From: Limosilactobacillus gastricus DSM 16045 | GTDB taxonomy: Bacteria > Bacillota > Bacilli > Lactobacillales > Lactobacillaceae | NCBI RefSeq assembly: GCF_001434365.1 | Contig: NZ_AZFN01000010.1 | Span: forward strand, 1-64,000 | Length of the DNA stretch: 64,000 bases | Direction: 5' to 3' | Part shown: positions 1 to 8,158 of the stretch, in pieces | How positions within the stretch are numbered: the stretch's first letter is position 1 | How the letters are laid out: every line of letters starts with the position of its first letter | Notes under the pieces: model-generated | Databases searched by the model: none | What the model saw: the letters and a program-made list of their open reading frames with translations, nothing else | Told to the model about the DNA's origin: nothing | Made by a program: the position numbers and the translations under genes

Positions 1-60
1 TGTAAATCAATACCAGAAATTCTAGACCCTGAAAAATTTCCTCGGTAGCCTTTTTATCAA

Positions 61-2259
61 TTATTGGCTATTAGAAGCAGCATTATTAGTGTTAGAATCG
101 GTGGTTGATTGCGAATTTTGTGTAATCGTTTGAACCGATTCTGATAACATCGAGCTTGAAGCGCTGGACGTTGATTCTGATGAAGAACTTGAAGAATCAC
201 TACTGCTTGATGAAGAGCTAGTAGATGATGTTGAACTTCCAGATGCATACTCGATGCTGAATGGATAGGCCTTGAACATGTATTGGGTCACCCCTTGAAC
301 ACTAACTGATTCAAGTGAACTTGGCATGGTCCAATTACTTGCATGGTTTTCACCATCAAGATATGACATCAGGGCCTTGTACAAGTATTGAGCTGAGTAG
401 GCACCAGAATCCGTTAAGGTGTTCTTGTTGTCATCATATCCGGTCCATACCGAAATTGAGTAGTTCTTAGTGTAACCGGTCATCCAGGAATCCAGGATTC
501 CACTGTTGTTGTTATTATCAGAAGCGTTGGTTGTCCCAGTCTTCCCAGCTTGGTTAACGCCACTGAGGTAAGCCAAAGTCCCACTACCATTACCTGTAAA
601 GACTCCTTCAAGCATGTTAGTAATCATAAAGGCAGTTCCCTTGGTCATTGCCCGACTACCCTGTTTCTTGAAGTTGGTAGTTGTTCCTTCTTGAGTAGTA
701 ACTGAAGTAACATAGTAAGGTTCGTAGTATGTTCCGCCATTAGCAAATGCAGCATAGGCTGCAGCTTCTTGGAGTGGAGAGATATAAAGGGCAATCCCGC
801 TTGAGTAGGTATAAGCCTTCTTTTGGGAGATACCCAGTCCCTTTAAGAACTTAGTGGCCTTGCTAATCCCAACAGCTTGTAGGGCCCGGATCGCAGGAAC
901 GTTTCGTGATTGGACTAGGGCCTGCCGCATAGTGATGTTCCCTTGGTACTTGTTATCAAAGTCTTTAATAGTACCCGTTGCATCAGGCCAAGTCATGGCA
1001 GTGTCTGACAAAACATGGAAGGTTGGCCAGTGAAGATATTCAATGGCGGGACCATAATCCATGAGTGGTTTAGCCGTCGAACCAGAAGAGCGGGTTTGTT
1101 GAACGGCCCGGTTATAACCATAAACCGTATTACTATCAAGCTTCCGACCACCCAACATGGCAATCACTTGTCCATTATGAGGATCGACGACGGCAACCCC
1201 GACCTGAACATTATCGCTCGGGAAGGAAACATTTTCGTTAGCATCATCGTAAAGTTCTTGTTGCGCATCTGTATCCAGACTGGTATGAACTTTAAGACTA
1301 TCGGTAGTGGGGTTATAACCTTTATCTTCCAGTTCTTCAATAACTTGTTTGATATAGGCATCGACCACTGGTTCATCAACTTGAGAACTTGATGATTCAA
1401 CATTCCCGTGAGATGAATCCAGTCCCTTAGTCACACTCTCTTTTTTGGCAGCGGCCGCTTGACTAGCGGTAATGTAACCATTGGTTTGCATGGCGTCTAG
1501 GACCACGTCCCGACGTTCCTTTGCATAGGTGGTGTTAGCTAAAGGATTGTATACAGAAGGTGATTGGGGAATCCCAGCTAGCATGGCGGTTTGGGCTAAT
1601 GACAATTCGTCCAAGTCTTTACCATAGTAGTATTGAGCGGCGGTCTTCATCCCATAAACACCGTTCCCCATATAAACCTTATTTAAGTAGTAAGTTAAGA
1701 TTTGATCTTTAGAGAATTTTTTGGTGATGTTATAGGCTAGCCAAGCTTCTTGAGCCTTTCGTTTAAAGGTTTGATCAGACTTAGCAGTTGAGAAAACCGA
1801 TAGTTTGATCAATTGTTGGGTAATCGTACTCCCCCCTTGAACCCCATCAGATGTGCCGTGGAAAACATTAGAGAAGGCGGCTTTCACAATCCGAGTAGGC
1901 GAGATCCCAAGCTTTTCATGGTAGAAGTTCTTATCTTCAACCGCGACGACCGCATTTTTAAGGGTTTTAGGAAGTTCACTACTAGAAGCATACTGACGCT
2001 TTTGCGCTCCCAAACGAGAAACAACTTTCCCATTAGCGTCATAGATGGTGGTTCCAGTTTGGCTTTGTAAATCACTCTTGGTAATTGTTGGAGCACTCGA
2101 AGCATAGTAGAAGAAGAGGGCTGCACCTGCAATTACCAGCAAAACAAAAATACCAACTAGCCATAAAAAGATGCGTTTCCACAATGCTTTATGATCGACT
2201 AGGAAGTAGCCTAACCGTCGCCAAAACGATGGGCCAGAGGTATTGGGATTATTATTCAT
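61..2259 (-). CDS. pbp1A: Class A penicillin-binding protein 1A (bifunctional transglycosylase/transpeptidase)
   Basis: This 732-residue enzyme polymerises and cross-links peptidoglycan on the outer face of the membrane. A short cytoplasmic N-terminus is followed by one membrane anchor (about residues 29-52). The GT51 transglycosylase domain carries the EDKNFYHE motif with catalytic E108 and the GGSTITQQ motif. The transpeptidase domain has the SxxK motif at S394-K397, SRN at 451-453 and KTG at 573-575. The C-terminus (about 674-708) is an almost pure serine stretch, then a Ser/Thr/Asn/Gln tail. The start overlaps the end of recU by 8 bases, the classic recU-pbp1A arrangement of Firmicutes. 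Length and motifs are typical, so the assignment is firm. Confidence 0.96.
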   Translation of the reverse strand: MNNNPNTSGPSFWRRLGYFLVDHKALWKRIFLWLVGIFVLLVIAGAALFFYYASSAPTITKSDLQSQTGTTIYDANGKVVSRLGAQKRQYASSSELPKTLKNAVVAVEDKNFYHEKLGISPTRIVKAAFSNVFHGTSDGVQGGSTITQQLIKLSVFSTAKSDQTFKRKAQEAWLAYNITKKFSKDQILTYYLNKVYMGNGVYGMKTAAQYYYGKDLDELSLAQTAMLAGIPQSPSVYNPLANTTYAKERRDVVLDAMQTNGYITASQAAAAKKESVTKGLDSSHGNVESSSSQVDEPVVDAYIKQVIEELEDKGYNPTTDSLKVHTSLDTDAQQELYDDANENVSFPSDNVQVGVAVVDPHNGQVIAMLGGRKLDSNTVYGYNRAVQQTRSSGSTAKPLMDYGPAIEYLHWPTFHVLSDTAMTWPDATGTIKDFDNKYQGNITMRQALVQSRNVPAIRALQAVGISKATKFLKGLGISQKKAYTYSSGIALYISPLQEAAAYAAFANGGTYYEPYYVTSVTTQEGTTTNFKKQGSRAMTKGTAFMITNMLEGVFTGNGSGTLAYLSGVNQAGKTGTTNASDNNNNSGILDSWMTGYTKNYSISVWTGYDDNKNTLTDSGAYSAQYLYKALMSYLDGENHASNWTMPSSLESVSVQGVTQYMFKAYPFSIEYASGSSTSSTSSSSSSSDSSSSSSESTSSASSSMLSESVQTITQNSQSTTDSNTNNAASNSQ

Positions 2260-2881
2260 AATCGACTCCTTTATGTTTGATAGTTTCTAAGAGCTGATCA
2301 ACAGCTGCTAAATAATCTAACCGTGGCTGCAAACCAAGTGCGATTGGGAAACCATCAGTTTGAATAGTGGTTAATAGAATGGACTTGCGTCCGCCAGTGT
2401 CTTGCTGGTCCCAAGCCTGAATTAACTTGGACGCCGGATAAAGATAGTTCTGGCCTAGATTGGTAAAGCGAATGATCGCAAAACAGATACCGCCTTGCTT
2501 TAGGCAATGGCGTAAGTGTTCAATTTGATGAGCATGAAAATTCTTTAATGGGAAAGAACTCTTATTACGAGTCTCTTTAGCATCGAAGTCAATGTAATGA
2601 CCTTGATAAATGCCATTATAATCAGTAGTAGATGGTCGCCGGAAATAGGCTTCTCGGACAACCGCAGCACTTCGCCGGGGGTAATCAACCTTAACAAGTT
2701 GGATGGGCGTCGGCTTCTTATGAATGACAGCGCGATCAACGCTTAAATAATATTGATTACTTAGATTTAATTCATGCTCCAGGGTCATGCCCCGCTTTGC
2801 AGCAGACGAACCTAAGGCTTGCTGAGGTTGCTCTTGAGCTGGTCGCAGTGGTTGTTGACCCTGTGGATATTTAATCGCCAT
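2252..2881 (-). CDS. recU: Holliday junction resolvase RecU
   Basis: RecU resolves four-way DNA junctions during recombinational repair and chromosome segregation. The 209-residue protein carries the family signature PSTTDYNGIYQGHYIDFDAK near residues 82-101, with the acidic residues and the following KET that form the metal-binding nuclease centre. A longer than usual Gln/Pro-rich N-terminus (residues 5-25) precedes the fold. The ATG has a GGAGGAA ribosome site just upstream. The gene is first in a two-gene operon with pbp1A, as in Bacillus and other lactobacilli. Confidence 0.95.
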   Translation of the reverse strand: MAIKYPQGQQPLRPAQEQPQQALGSSAAKRGMTLEHELNLSNQYYLSVDRAVIHKKPTPIQLVKVDYPRRSAAVVREAYFRRPSTTDYNGIYQGHYIDFDAKETRNKSSFPLKNFHAHQIEHLRHCLKQGGICFAIIRFTNLGQNYLYPASKLIQAWDQQDTGGRKSILLTTIQTDGFPIALGLQPRLDYLAAVDQLLETIKHKGVDYE

Positions 2882-2909
2882 TCTAGTTCCTCCATTAACT
2901 ATGTGATAT

Positions 2910-2939
2910 ATTATACCAAAGAATCATTTAATTTGCGAA
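2910..2939 (-). promoter_or_regulatory. Promoter of recU-pbp1A
   Basis: On the minus strand a consensus TATAAT -10 (2910-2915) is preceded by TGG, giving an extended -10. A TTCGCA -35 (2934-2939) matches four of six consensus bases, with an 18-base spacer. It lies in the 85-base gap between the divergent recU and ypsA-like genes. Predicted by eye only. Confidence 0.6.
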
Positions 2940-2966
2940 AAACGCCGATTTAAAGGGGGTTAGCAT

Positions 2967-3563
2967 GTGAAAAGAGTGTGGATTACGGGATATCGCGCGT
3001 ATGAATTAGGGGCCTTTCAAGAAGACGATCCGAAGCAATTGGTAATTCAAACGGTTTTAAGCCAATTGATCCAGGACCGATTAAATCAGTCTGATGAGGA
3101 GACTTGGGTTATTAGCGGTCCGCAAATGGGAACCGAACGATGGGGATTAAAAACTGCTATTGCTTTAAAAAATGATTACGAACAACTTCGCGTTAGTATG
3201 TTATTACCGTTTGCTGACTTTGGGTCGAATTGGAATGAGGATAATCAACTGCGGTTAAGTGCGATTCGCGAGCAAATGGATTATCAAGGAGTAGTTTCTA
3301 ATCAACCTTATCAGGGACCGCAGCAACTTCGTAATTATCAACGATTTATGTTCGAACACTCTGATGAATTAATTCTGGTCTTTGATCCAGAACAAGAATT
3401 AAATCCAGATCGACACAGTAAACCGTTTTGGGATTATCAAGCGGCCCAGAAATATCAAGAGACACAACCTACTTATCAAATTACTTTGGTGACCATGGAT
3501 CAATTGCAAGATGCTGCGGAAGAATGGGCGCAGCGTCAAGCAGAGGATCACGATGAATTTTAA
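2967..3563 (+). CDS. YpsA-like DUF1273 family protein (SLOG fold)
   Basis: This 198-residue protein matches the YpsA/DUF1273 family, which is conserved next to recU and gpsB in Firmicutes and belongs to the SLOG (Rossmann-like nucleotide-binding) superfamily. Visible are the N-terminal RVWITGYRAYELG segment and the ISGPQMGTERWG glycine motif (about residues 49-60) expected to bind a nucleotide or ligand. The GTG start at 2967 follows an AAGGGGG ribosome site. YpsA has been linked to cell division in Bacillus and Staphylococcus, but its biochemical activity is unsettled, so I give no reaction. Confidence 0.88.
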   Translation: MKRVWITGYRAYELGAFQEDDPKQLVIQTVLSQLIQDRLNQSDEETWVISGPQMGTERWGLKTAIALKNDYEQLRVSMLLPFADFGSNWNEDNQLRLSAIREQMDYQGVVSNQPYQGPQQLRNYQRFMFEHSDELILVFDPEQELNPDRHSKPFWDYQAAQKYQETQPTYQITLVTMDQLQDAAEEWAQRQAEDHDEF

Positions 3564-3595
3564 AAGGTAAGTTTTAGAGATTTATGTTAATATCA

Positions 3596-3624
3596 TTGGT
3601 ATTTAATAAAAACTTTGGTAAACT
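3596..3624 (+). promoter_or_regulatory. Promoter of gpsB
   Basis: TTGGTA (3596-3601), a 17-base spacer and TAAACT (3619-3624) preceded by TGG give a plausible extended -10 sigma-A promoter. It starts transcription about 25 bases before the gpsB ribosome site. Confidence 0.55.
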
Positions 3625-3658
3625 AACAAAGAGTTAAAATTTAAGCGAGGTGTTAATT

Positions 3659-4015
3659 TTGGATAACATTAACTTTACTCCACAAGATATTTTACAAAAA
3701 CAATTCCAAGAAAAGAGTATTGGAAAAGGTTACGATCGAGAAGACGTAGACTCTTACCTTGATGACATTATTAAGGACTACAATACCTTTGAAAAGGAAA
3801 TCAATCGTCTTCAAGACGAGAATGCTCGCTTAAAAACCAAGGTCGACGAATTGACTCGTCAGGTTGAAGCTGGTGGAAGTGGTGTAGCATCGGGTGATAC
3901 CCAACCGCTTTCTGGGGCCACGAACGTTGATATTTTGAAGCGTTTGTCGAATTTGGAACGGCGCGTATTTGGTTCCCAATTAAACAATGGCGATGAAGAC
4001 TCGCATTTGCTTTAA
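3659..4015 (+). CDS. gpsB: Cell division protein GpsB (DivIVA family)
   Basis: GpsB is a small cytoplasmic scaffold that docks penicillin-binding proteins to the division and elongation machineries. The conserved N-terminal DivIVA-type region (DILQKQF, then GYDREDVDSYLDDIIKDY) is followed by a coiled coil to about residue 70. A short linker leads to a C-terminal oligomerisation helix (DILKRLSNLERRVFG). I place the start at a TTG (3659), giving MDNINF. The GAGGTG ribosome site lies at 3647-3652, so the in-frame GTG at 3650 would fall inside it. The rnpB promoter follows directly, as in Bacillus. Confidence 0.93.
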   Translation: MDNINFTPQDILQKQFQEKSIGKGYDREDVDSYLDDIIKDYNTFEKEINRLQDENARLKTKVDELTRQVEAGGSGVASGDTQPLSGATNVDILKRLSNLERRVFGSQLNNGDEDSHLL

Positions 4016-4023
4016 TTTCGTAT

Positions 4024-4029
4024 TATAAT
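4024..4029 (+). promoter_or_regulatory. -10 element of the rnpB promoter
   Basis: A perfect TATAAT stands 8 bases before the predicted P1 helix of the RNase P RNA. No convincing -35 hexamer is visible upstream. Confidence 0.55.
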
Positions 4030-4035
4030 CTTTCT

Positions 4036-4420
4036 TTGTAAGCTTTGGGTAATCGAGCGTAGCAACTGTTACGTTAGGAAGGTCCATGCTCGCACAGGCT
4101 GCGATGCCTGTAGTGTTTGTGCTCGCTGAAAAAATAAGGCGGGGCACCCATTTGGGTGACGGCGGGAAAACCGGCTAAGGCTTTGGCTATGCCCTAGTAT
4201 TCCTGAAAAGTGCCACAGTGACGATGTAGTAAGGGAAACCTTACTAGTGGAACGCGGTAAACCCCTCAAGCGGTAAACCCAAACATTGGTAGGGGAGCTT
4301 TGGATAACGAATTGAAGTGATTCCAGGGGAGTATCTTTGATACTGAGATAGATGATTACCACGGTATGATTGAACCTGCAATGATACTTTGACAAAACAT
4401 GGCCTACAGAAGCTTACATT
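4036..4420 (+). ncRNA. rnpB: RNase P RNA (type B, rnpB)
   Basis: This is the catalytic RNA of RNase P, which matures the 5' ends of tRNAs. The 5' TGTAAGCTT (4037-4045) pairs with AAGCTTACA (4410-4418) to close helix P1. The conserved AGGAAGGTCCATGCTCGCAC segment, the GGTAAACCC elements and the terminal ACAGAAGCTTACA are all present. The length of about 385 bases suits the Bacillus-type (B) form. It sits after gpsB, as in other Firmicutes. The otherwise gene-free stretch 4016-4525 is filled by this RNA and its terminator. Small antisense reading frames here are shadows. Confidence 0.93.
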
Positions 4421-4427
4421 CAGGTGG

Positions 4428-4464
4428 GACTGGGAAGAAATTATTTTCTTCACCGGTCTTTTTT
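4428..4464 (+). terminator. Intrinsic terminator of rnpB
   Basis: A 13-base-pair stem (GACTGG plus GAAGAAA, pairing with TTTCTTC and CCGGTC, with one bulged A) is followed by six Ts. It lies 8 bases after RNase P helix P1. Confidence 0.85.
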
Positions 4465-4525
4465 AATTCATTCGTGATTGGTCATATGATAAAATCGGGA
4501 TGAATCAGTGAGAGGAGGAGTACAG

Positions 4526-5677
4526 ATGTTTCAAACATCAGCTAATGTGCGTTCGATAACTGCTGAACAGTTAGTTCAACGTCACCTATTAATTGTAGGA
4601 CAAACTGGTAGTGGTAAAACAACCTCCACTTTATCTTTATTAAGTGATTTACAGCAAGGTAGCCAAACAACGATTGTTTTTGACCCGACGGGAGAATATA
4701 GCAAACTGCCGAATACGATTACTTATCGTTTTGGTGACAATGCTTATCTTGATGTCGGTCAATTGTCAATTGAAGAACTGGCGGCCTTATTAGAATTAAC
4801 AGACCTGCCTGCATCCACGAAACACTTGTTGCAAGAGGCTATTACTGCCTTACGATACCAATCCAATATTGCTAATAAGGCACAACCTTATCGATTTATG
4901 AATCGACCAGTAAAAGAATGGCAAAGGGCAATGCAACAATTAGGCCATTGGAGTGGGCACTACGAAATTAACCTGTTGGCTGATCAAATCATTGAATGTT
5001 TAGTTATACCGGCTTTGAATGGAAAACCGAACTATCACTTGATGGGGCAAGTGTATGCCCGAGAAGAGTTGCAAAAACTGTGGCCCTTGATTACAACTTT
5101 ACGGACTCAATTAGGCGAAACCATCTTTCAAGAATTGTTCGCCACGCAATCCGGAAAACAGCTTCAATATGAGTTAAATTTTGTTTTGCAGATGTTTCTA
5201 AAACACCCCAGTCATCATCGGACCTTAGTGATTGATTTATCGTTATTAAAATATCTACCAGTGAGCCAACAGGTGGTTTTATCAGTGCTATTTAAACAAA
5301 TTTTGCAATATCGGTTGAGTCAAGGGGCTAGTTTCCCTGTGCAAGTGGTGTTAGATGAAGCTCATCGCTACTTACCAACAGACGTTAAGGACTTGCCTAA
5401 TAATGGAATTTTTCAATTAGCACGTGAGGGTCGGAAGGTACAAGTCGGATTGATTTTAACGACCCAATCACCATTAGATTTACCTGCTGTATTACGATCG
5501 CAATTTGCCCATCAGCTGATCCACCATTTAGGAAGTGTAGAAGAGTGGCACAGTTTATTGGCAAACACTCCTTATCAAACATTACCAACGGGTCAAGCAA
5601 TCATTCATGGGCTAACCGGACAAATCGAAAAATGCCAAGTACAACTGCCGACTTGGTGGGAAAAAGAGGATGAATAA
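4526..5677 (+). CDS. HerA-like/DUF87 P-loop ATPase
   Basis: This 383-residue protein is a predicted FtsK/HerA-superfamily ATPase. It has a Walker A motif GQTGSGKT (25-32), an IVFDPTGEY strand, a Walker B motif VVLDEAHR with D277 and E278, and a sensor-like TTQSP (312-316). HerA relatives usually pump or process DNA with the NurA nuclease, but no nurA is nearby and the substrate is unknown. The ATG at 4526 has an AGGAGGAG ribosome site; the in-frame GTG at 4508 lies upstream of that site and is rejected. The stop abuts the next start, so it is co-translated with the rRNA methyltransferase. Confidence 0.8.
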   Translation: MFQTSANVRSITAEQLVQRHLLIVGQTGSGKTTSTLSLLSDLQQGSQTTIVFDPTGEYSKLPNTITYRFGDNAYLDVGQLSIEELAALLELTDLPASTKHLLQEAITALRYQSNIANKAQPYRFMNRPVKEWQRAMQQLGHWSGHYEINLLADQIIECLVIPALNGKPNYHLMGQVYAREELQKLWPLITTLRTQLGETIFQELFATQSGKQLQYELNFVLQMFLKHPSHHRTLVIDLSLLKYLPVSQQVVLSVLFKQILQYRLSQGASFPVQVVLDEAHRYLPTDVKDLPNNGIFQLAREGRKVQVGLILTTQSPLDLPAVLRSQFAHQLIHHLGSVEEWHSLLANTPYQTLPTGQAIIHGLTGQIEKCQVQLPTWWEKEDE

Positions 5678-6814
5678 GTGACAGAATTTAAACTACTAGC
5701 TACGGCTGCTGCGGGAATTGAAGCCCTAGTTAATCGTGAATTAAAGGACCTTGGCTATCAAACGCAAACTGAAAACGGTCGCGTTCGGTTTCAAGGTGAT
5801 ATCAAAGCGATCGCCCAAACTAATTTGTGGTTGCGGACGGCTGATCGGGTCAAAATTATTGTGGGCGAATTTGATGCCAAAACATTTGATGACTTATTTG
5901 AACAGACTAAAGCTTTAGCATGGGAAGAATTACTACCGATTGATGCTAACTTTCCGGTTTCAGGCCGGAGTAGTCATCATTCCCAATTACATAAAGTGCC
6001 TAGCATCCAAGCAATCACCAAAAAAGCGATTGTAGAACGGTTAAGTATGGTCTATCATCGGCGGACTCGATTAACGGAGACTGGGAGCAAATATCCGATC
6101 GAAGTGGCTATCGACAAAGATCGTGTTTTATTAACTTTAGATACAACGGGAGATAGTCTTTTTAAACGTGGCTATCGTCAGGCTAAAGGGGCTGCACCGA
6201 TGAAGGAGAACTTAGCGGCCGCTTTAGTGATGTTAGCACATTGGTTTCCTGATAACCCATTTGTAGATCCGGTCTGTGGTTCCGGAACGATTCCGATTGA
6301 AGCAGCGTTAATTGGTCATAATATTGCCCCAGGAATTAACCGGCATTTTATGATGGAGCAATGGTTAAACCTGACCCCGGCTGAATTATTAGATGAGGTC
6401 CGCGATGAAGCCGATGCCCAAGCTGATTATGATATTGAGTTAGACATCACGGGTTATGATATTGACCAATTAATGGTGGCAATTGCGCAACAAAATGCGC
6501 GCGCGGCTGGTTTAAGTCAGGATATCACCTTTAAACAATTGGCCTTAAAGGACTGGCGGACTGATAAACTGAACGGGGTGATTGTGGCGAATCCACCATA
6601 CGGGGAACGGTTGAGTGATCAGGCTAACGTTCGAGAATTATACCGGCAAATGGGCCAGCTCTATCGACCAATGACTACTTGGAGTAAATATATTTTGACG
6701 GCTGATCTTGAGTTTGAGAAATTTTATGGGGCTCCCGCTACGAAAAAACGAAAATTATATAACGGTGCCTTGCGCACGGACTTGTTCCAATATTGGGGAA
6801 AGAAGCAACGATAA
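5678..6814 (+). CDS. THUMP-domain class I methyltransferase (RlmL/YpsC-like 23S rRNA m2G methyltransferase)
   Basis: This 378-residue protein belongs to the RlmL N-terminal-half/YpsC family, which methylates N2 of a guanine in 23S rRNA. A ferredoxin-like plus THUMP region covers about residues 1-155. A Rossmann methyltransferase domain follows, with the SAM-binding motif DPVCGSGT (197-204) and the catalytic NPPYGE (305-310). The GTG start directly follows the ATPase stop codon. The position next to gpsB and rnpB matches ypsC in Bacillus, apart from the inserted ATPase gene. The precise target base is inferred from the family. Confidence 0.9.
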   Translation: MTEFKLLATAAAGIEALVNRELKDLGYQTQTENGRVRFQGDIKAIAQTNLWLRTADRVKIIVGEFDAKTFDDLFEQTKALAWEELLPIDANFPVSGRSSHHSQLHKVPSIQAITKKAIVERLSMVYHRRTRLTETGSKYPIEVAIDKDRVLLTLDTTGDSLFKRGYRQAKGAAPMKENLAAALVMLAHWFPDNPFVDPVCGSGTIPIEAALIGHNIAPGINRHFMMEQWLNLTPAELLDEVRDEADAQADYDIELDITGYDIDQLMVAIAQQNARAAGLSQDITFKQLALKDWRTDKLNGVIVANPPYGERLSDQANVRELYRQMGQLYRPMTTWSKYILTADLEFEKFYGAPATKKRKLYNGALRTDLFQYWGKKQR

Positions 6815-6843
6815 GTTGACTTTAAATTTTTGCTAAAATTAAA

Positions 6844-6885
6844 CGGACTCGATAAGATTTTAAATCGCGAGTCCGTATTTTTGTT
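6844..6885. terminator. Bidirectional terminator between the methyltransferase and RNase H-like genes
   Basis: CGGACTCG (6844-6851) pairs with CGAGTCCG (6868-6875). Ts follow on the plus strand and an A-rich tract precedes the stem, so it can serve both convergent genes. Confidence 0.8.
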
Positions 6886-6892
6886 ATAATAT

Positions 6893-7285
6893 TCACGTGT
6901 GTGATTGATGCAAGGCTTGCAAAGCTAATTGATGAGCGCCGTGATTTAGTTTTTCGGGGATCCATTCGGTGACGACGGTTGGGTATTGGTCGATAAGCTC
7001 TAATAACTGACTTAATTCGGCAGCATATTTTTTAGCATAACCTTTACCAATGGCATCGCTGACTAATCGACTATCGGTATAAAAGAAAATGATCTGATCA
7101 TTGGGCTTGAATTGAGCCAGTTGTTCAAAGGCCCAGCTAGCAGCTATAAATTCCGCATGATGATTATCGGTAGCTGGAAGTGAGTGACTAAATTGATGCT
7201 GTTGTCCATTAATGATGATGAGGCAACCGGCGCCAGCGGGACCGGGATTACCATTAACAGCAGCATCTGAATAAATTTTTATCAT
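6893..7285 (-). CDS. RNase HI-like protein with an altered active site
   Basis: This 130-residue protein has the RNase HI fold: IYSDAAVNGNPGPAGAG at the N-terminus, HHAEF and YTDS. The first three catalytic acids are present (D7, E45, D71). The fourth, normally in an N-x-x-x-D-x-L-A motif, is replaced: the sequence reads NHGAHQLA, with H118 at the aspartate position. Single-domain relatives such as Bacillus YpdQ are reported to lack RNase H activity, so cleavage of RNA-DNA hybrids cannot be assumed. An AAAGGA ribosome site precedes the ATG. It is divergent from ebsA with a 29-base gap. Confidence 0.85.
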   Translation of the reverse strand: MIKIYSDAAVNGNPGPAGAGCLIIINGQQHQFSHSLPATDNHHAEFIAASWAFEQLAQFKPNDQIIFFYTDSRLVSDAIGKGYAKKYAAELSQLLELIDQYPTVVTEWIPEKLNHGAHQLALQALHQSHT

Positions 7286-7314
7286 ACGTATCCTTTCAAA
7301 GTGAGGGTTTCAAA

Positions 7315-7719
7315 ATGACCGAAAAAAAGAAATACTTTTATCAACCAGATATTACAACGGCAATTATTGCCTGGTGTTGGACTTTCTTAATTTTAATTAT
7401 TGGCGTCGTGATTTGGCTAGAAGTAACTACATTTAATTGGATTACTGCTGTTTTTCTGCTTGTCTTTGTGGTGATTAGTGCATTAGCAATTTTCCGTCGA
7501 ACAATGATTGTAACTGAAGATCGATTAATTTTAAATCGGGTCTTACAACAAGATTATGCTGAAATTCCATTATCGGCGATTAAGCATTTATACTTTCGTA
7601 AAAATACAGTTGTTTTTACGGCTCATGGTGAGGTTATGACTTTTAGTATGTCGCGGCGCTCAATCCGTTCGTTAGAAACATTATTGAATAATCTGATGGC
7701 TAAGTCAAAGGAGGCTTAG
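7315..7719 (+). CDS. ebsA: EbsA family membrane protein
   Basis: This 134-residue protein resembles EbsA, a small Lactobacillales protein found next to lspA. Two hydrophobic helices (about residues 15-36 and 41-60) are followed by a soluble C-terminal domain with a PH-like strand pattern (MIVTEDRLILNR, then IPLSAIKHLYF). The family name comes from an enterococcal surface/pore-forming annotation; its real role is not established. It leads the ebsA-lspA-rluD-carA-carB gene run and ends 3 bases before lspA, whose ribosome site overlaps its last codons. Confidence 0.8.
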   Translation: MTEKKKYFYQPDITTAIIAWCWTFLILIIGVVIWLEVTTFNWITAVFLLVFVVISALAIFRRTMIVTEDRLILNRVLQQDYAEIPLSAIKHLYFRKNTVVFTAHGEVMTFSMSRRSIRSLETLLNNLMAKSKEA

Positions 7720-7722
7720 ACG

Positions 7723-8157
7723 ATGTATTACGGGGGATTAGTAATTTTGCTTGTATTAGCCGACCAAACGATCAAATGGTGGGCAGCAAGCAACTTACAA
7801 TTAGGTGATACGATTACCCTTATCCCAGGTTGGTTAGCTTTAACCAATGTTCATAATAATGGGGCGGCTTGGAGCATGTTAGAAGGCCAACACACCTTTT
7901 TTGTTGTGATTGCCTTAATCGCGATTGGGGTGATTTTATGGTTAATGAAACGTAACTGGCATCAAAAAGCCAAGATGGTGGCCCTGTCTTTATTATTAGC
8001 GGGCACTCTTGGTAATTTTATTGATCGTTTTGCGCAAGGTTACGTTGTTGATATGTTCGAGCTAACCTTCATTAATTTCCCAATCTTCAATATCGCAGAT
8101 TGTTGTTTGACGCTTGGGGTCTTGATTTATATAGTGATTATCTTACGGGAGGATTAA
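7723..8157 (+). CDS. lspA: Lipoprotein signal peptidase (signal peptidase II)
   Basis: LspA cleaves the signal peptide of diacylglyceryl-modified prolipoproteins in the membrane. The 144-residue protein has four hydrophobic segments and the family blocks: D14 in helix 1, NNGAAWS (45-51), GNFIDRF (97-103), VVDMF with catalytic D110, and FNIAD with catalytic D126. The ATG has an AAAGGAGG site within the end of ebsA. The rluD start follows one base after the stop, so the genes are tightly coupled. Confidence 0.97.
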   Translation: MYYGGLVILLVLADQTIKWWAASNLQLGDTITLIPGWLALTNVHNNGAAWSMLEGQHTFFVVIALIAIGVILWLMKRNWHQKAKMVALSLLLAGTLGNFIDRFAQGYVVDMFELTFINFPIFNIADCCLTLGVLIYIVIILRED

Positions 8158-8158
8158 G

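Noticed and set aside
1-60. Possible terminator downstream of pbp1A at the left edge
   Set aside because: No stem of useful length followed by Ts on the minus strand is visible in the 60 bases available.
4069-4453. Two minus-strand frames over 4069-4453
   Set aside because: The region is the RNase P RNA on the plus strand; the frames have no ribosome site or similarity.
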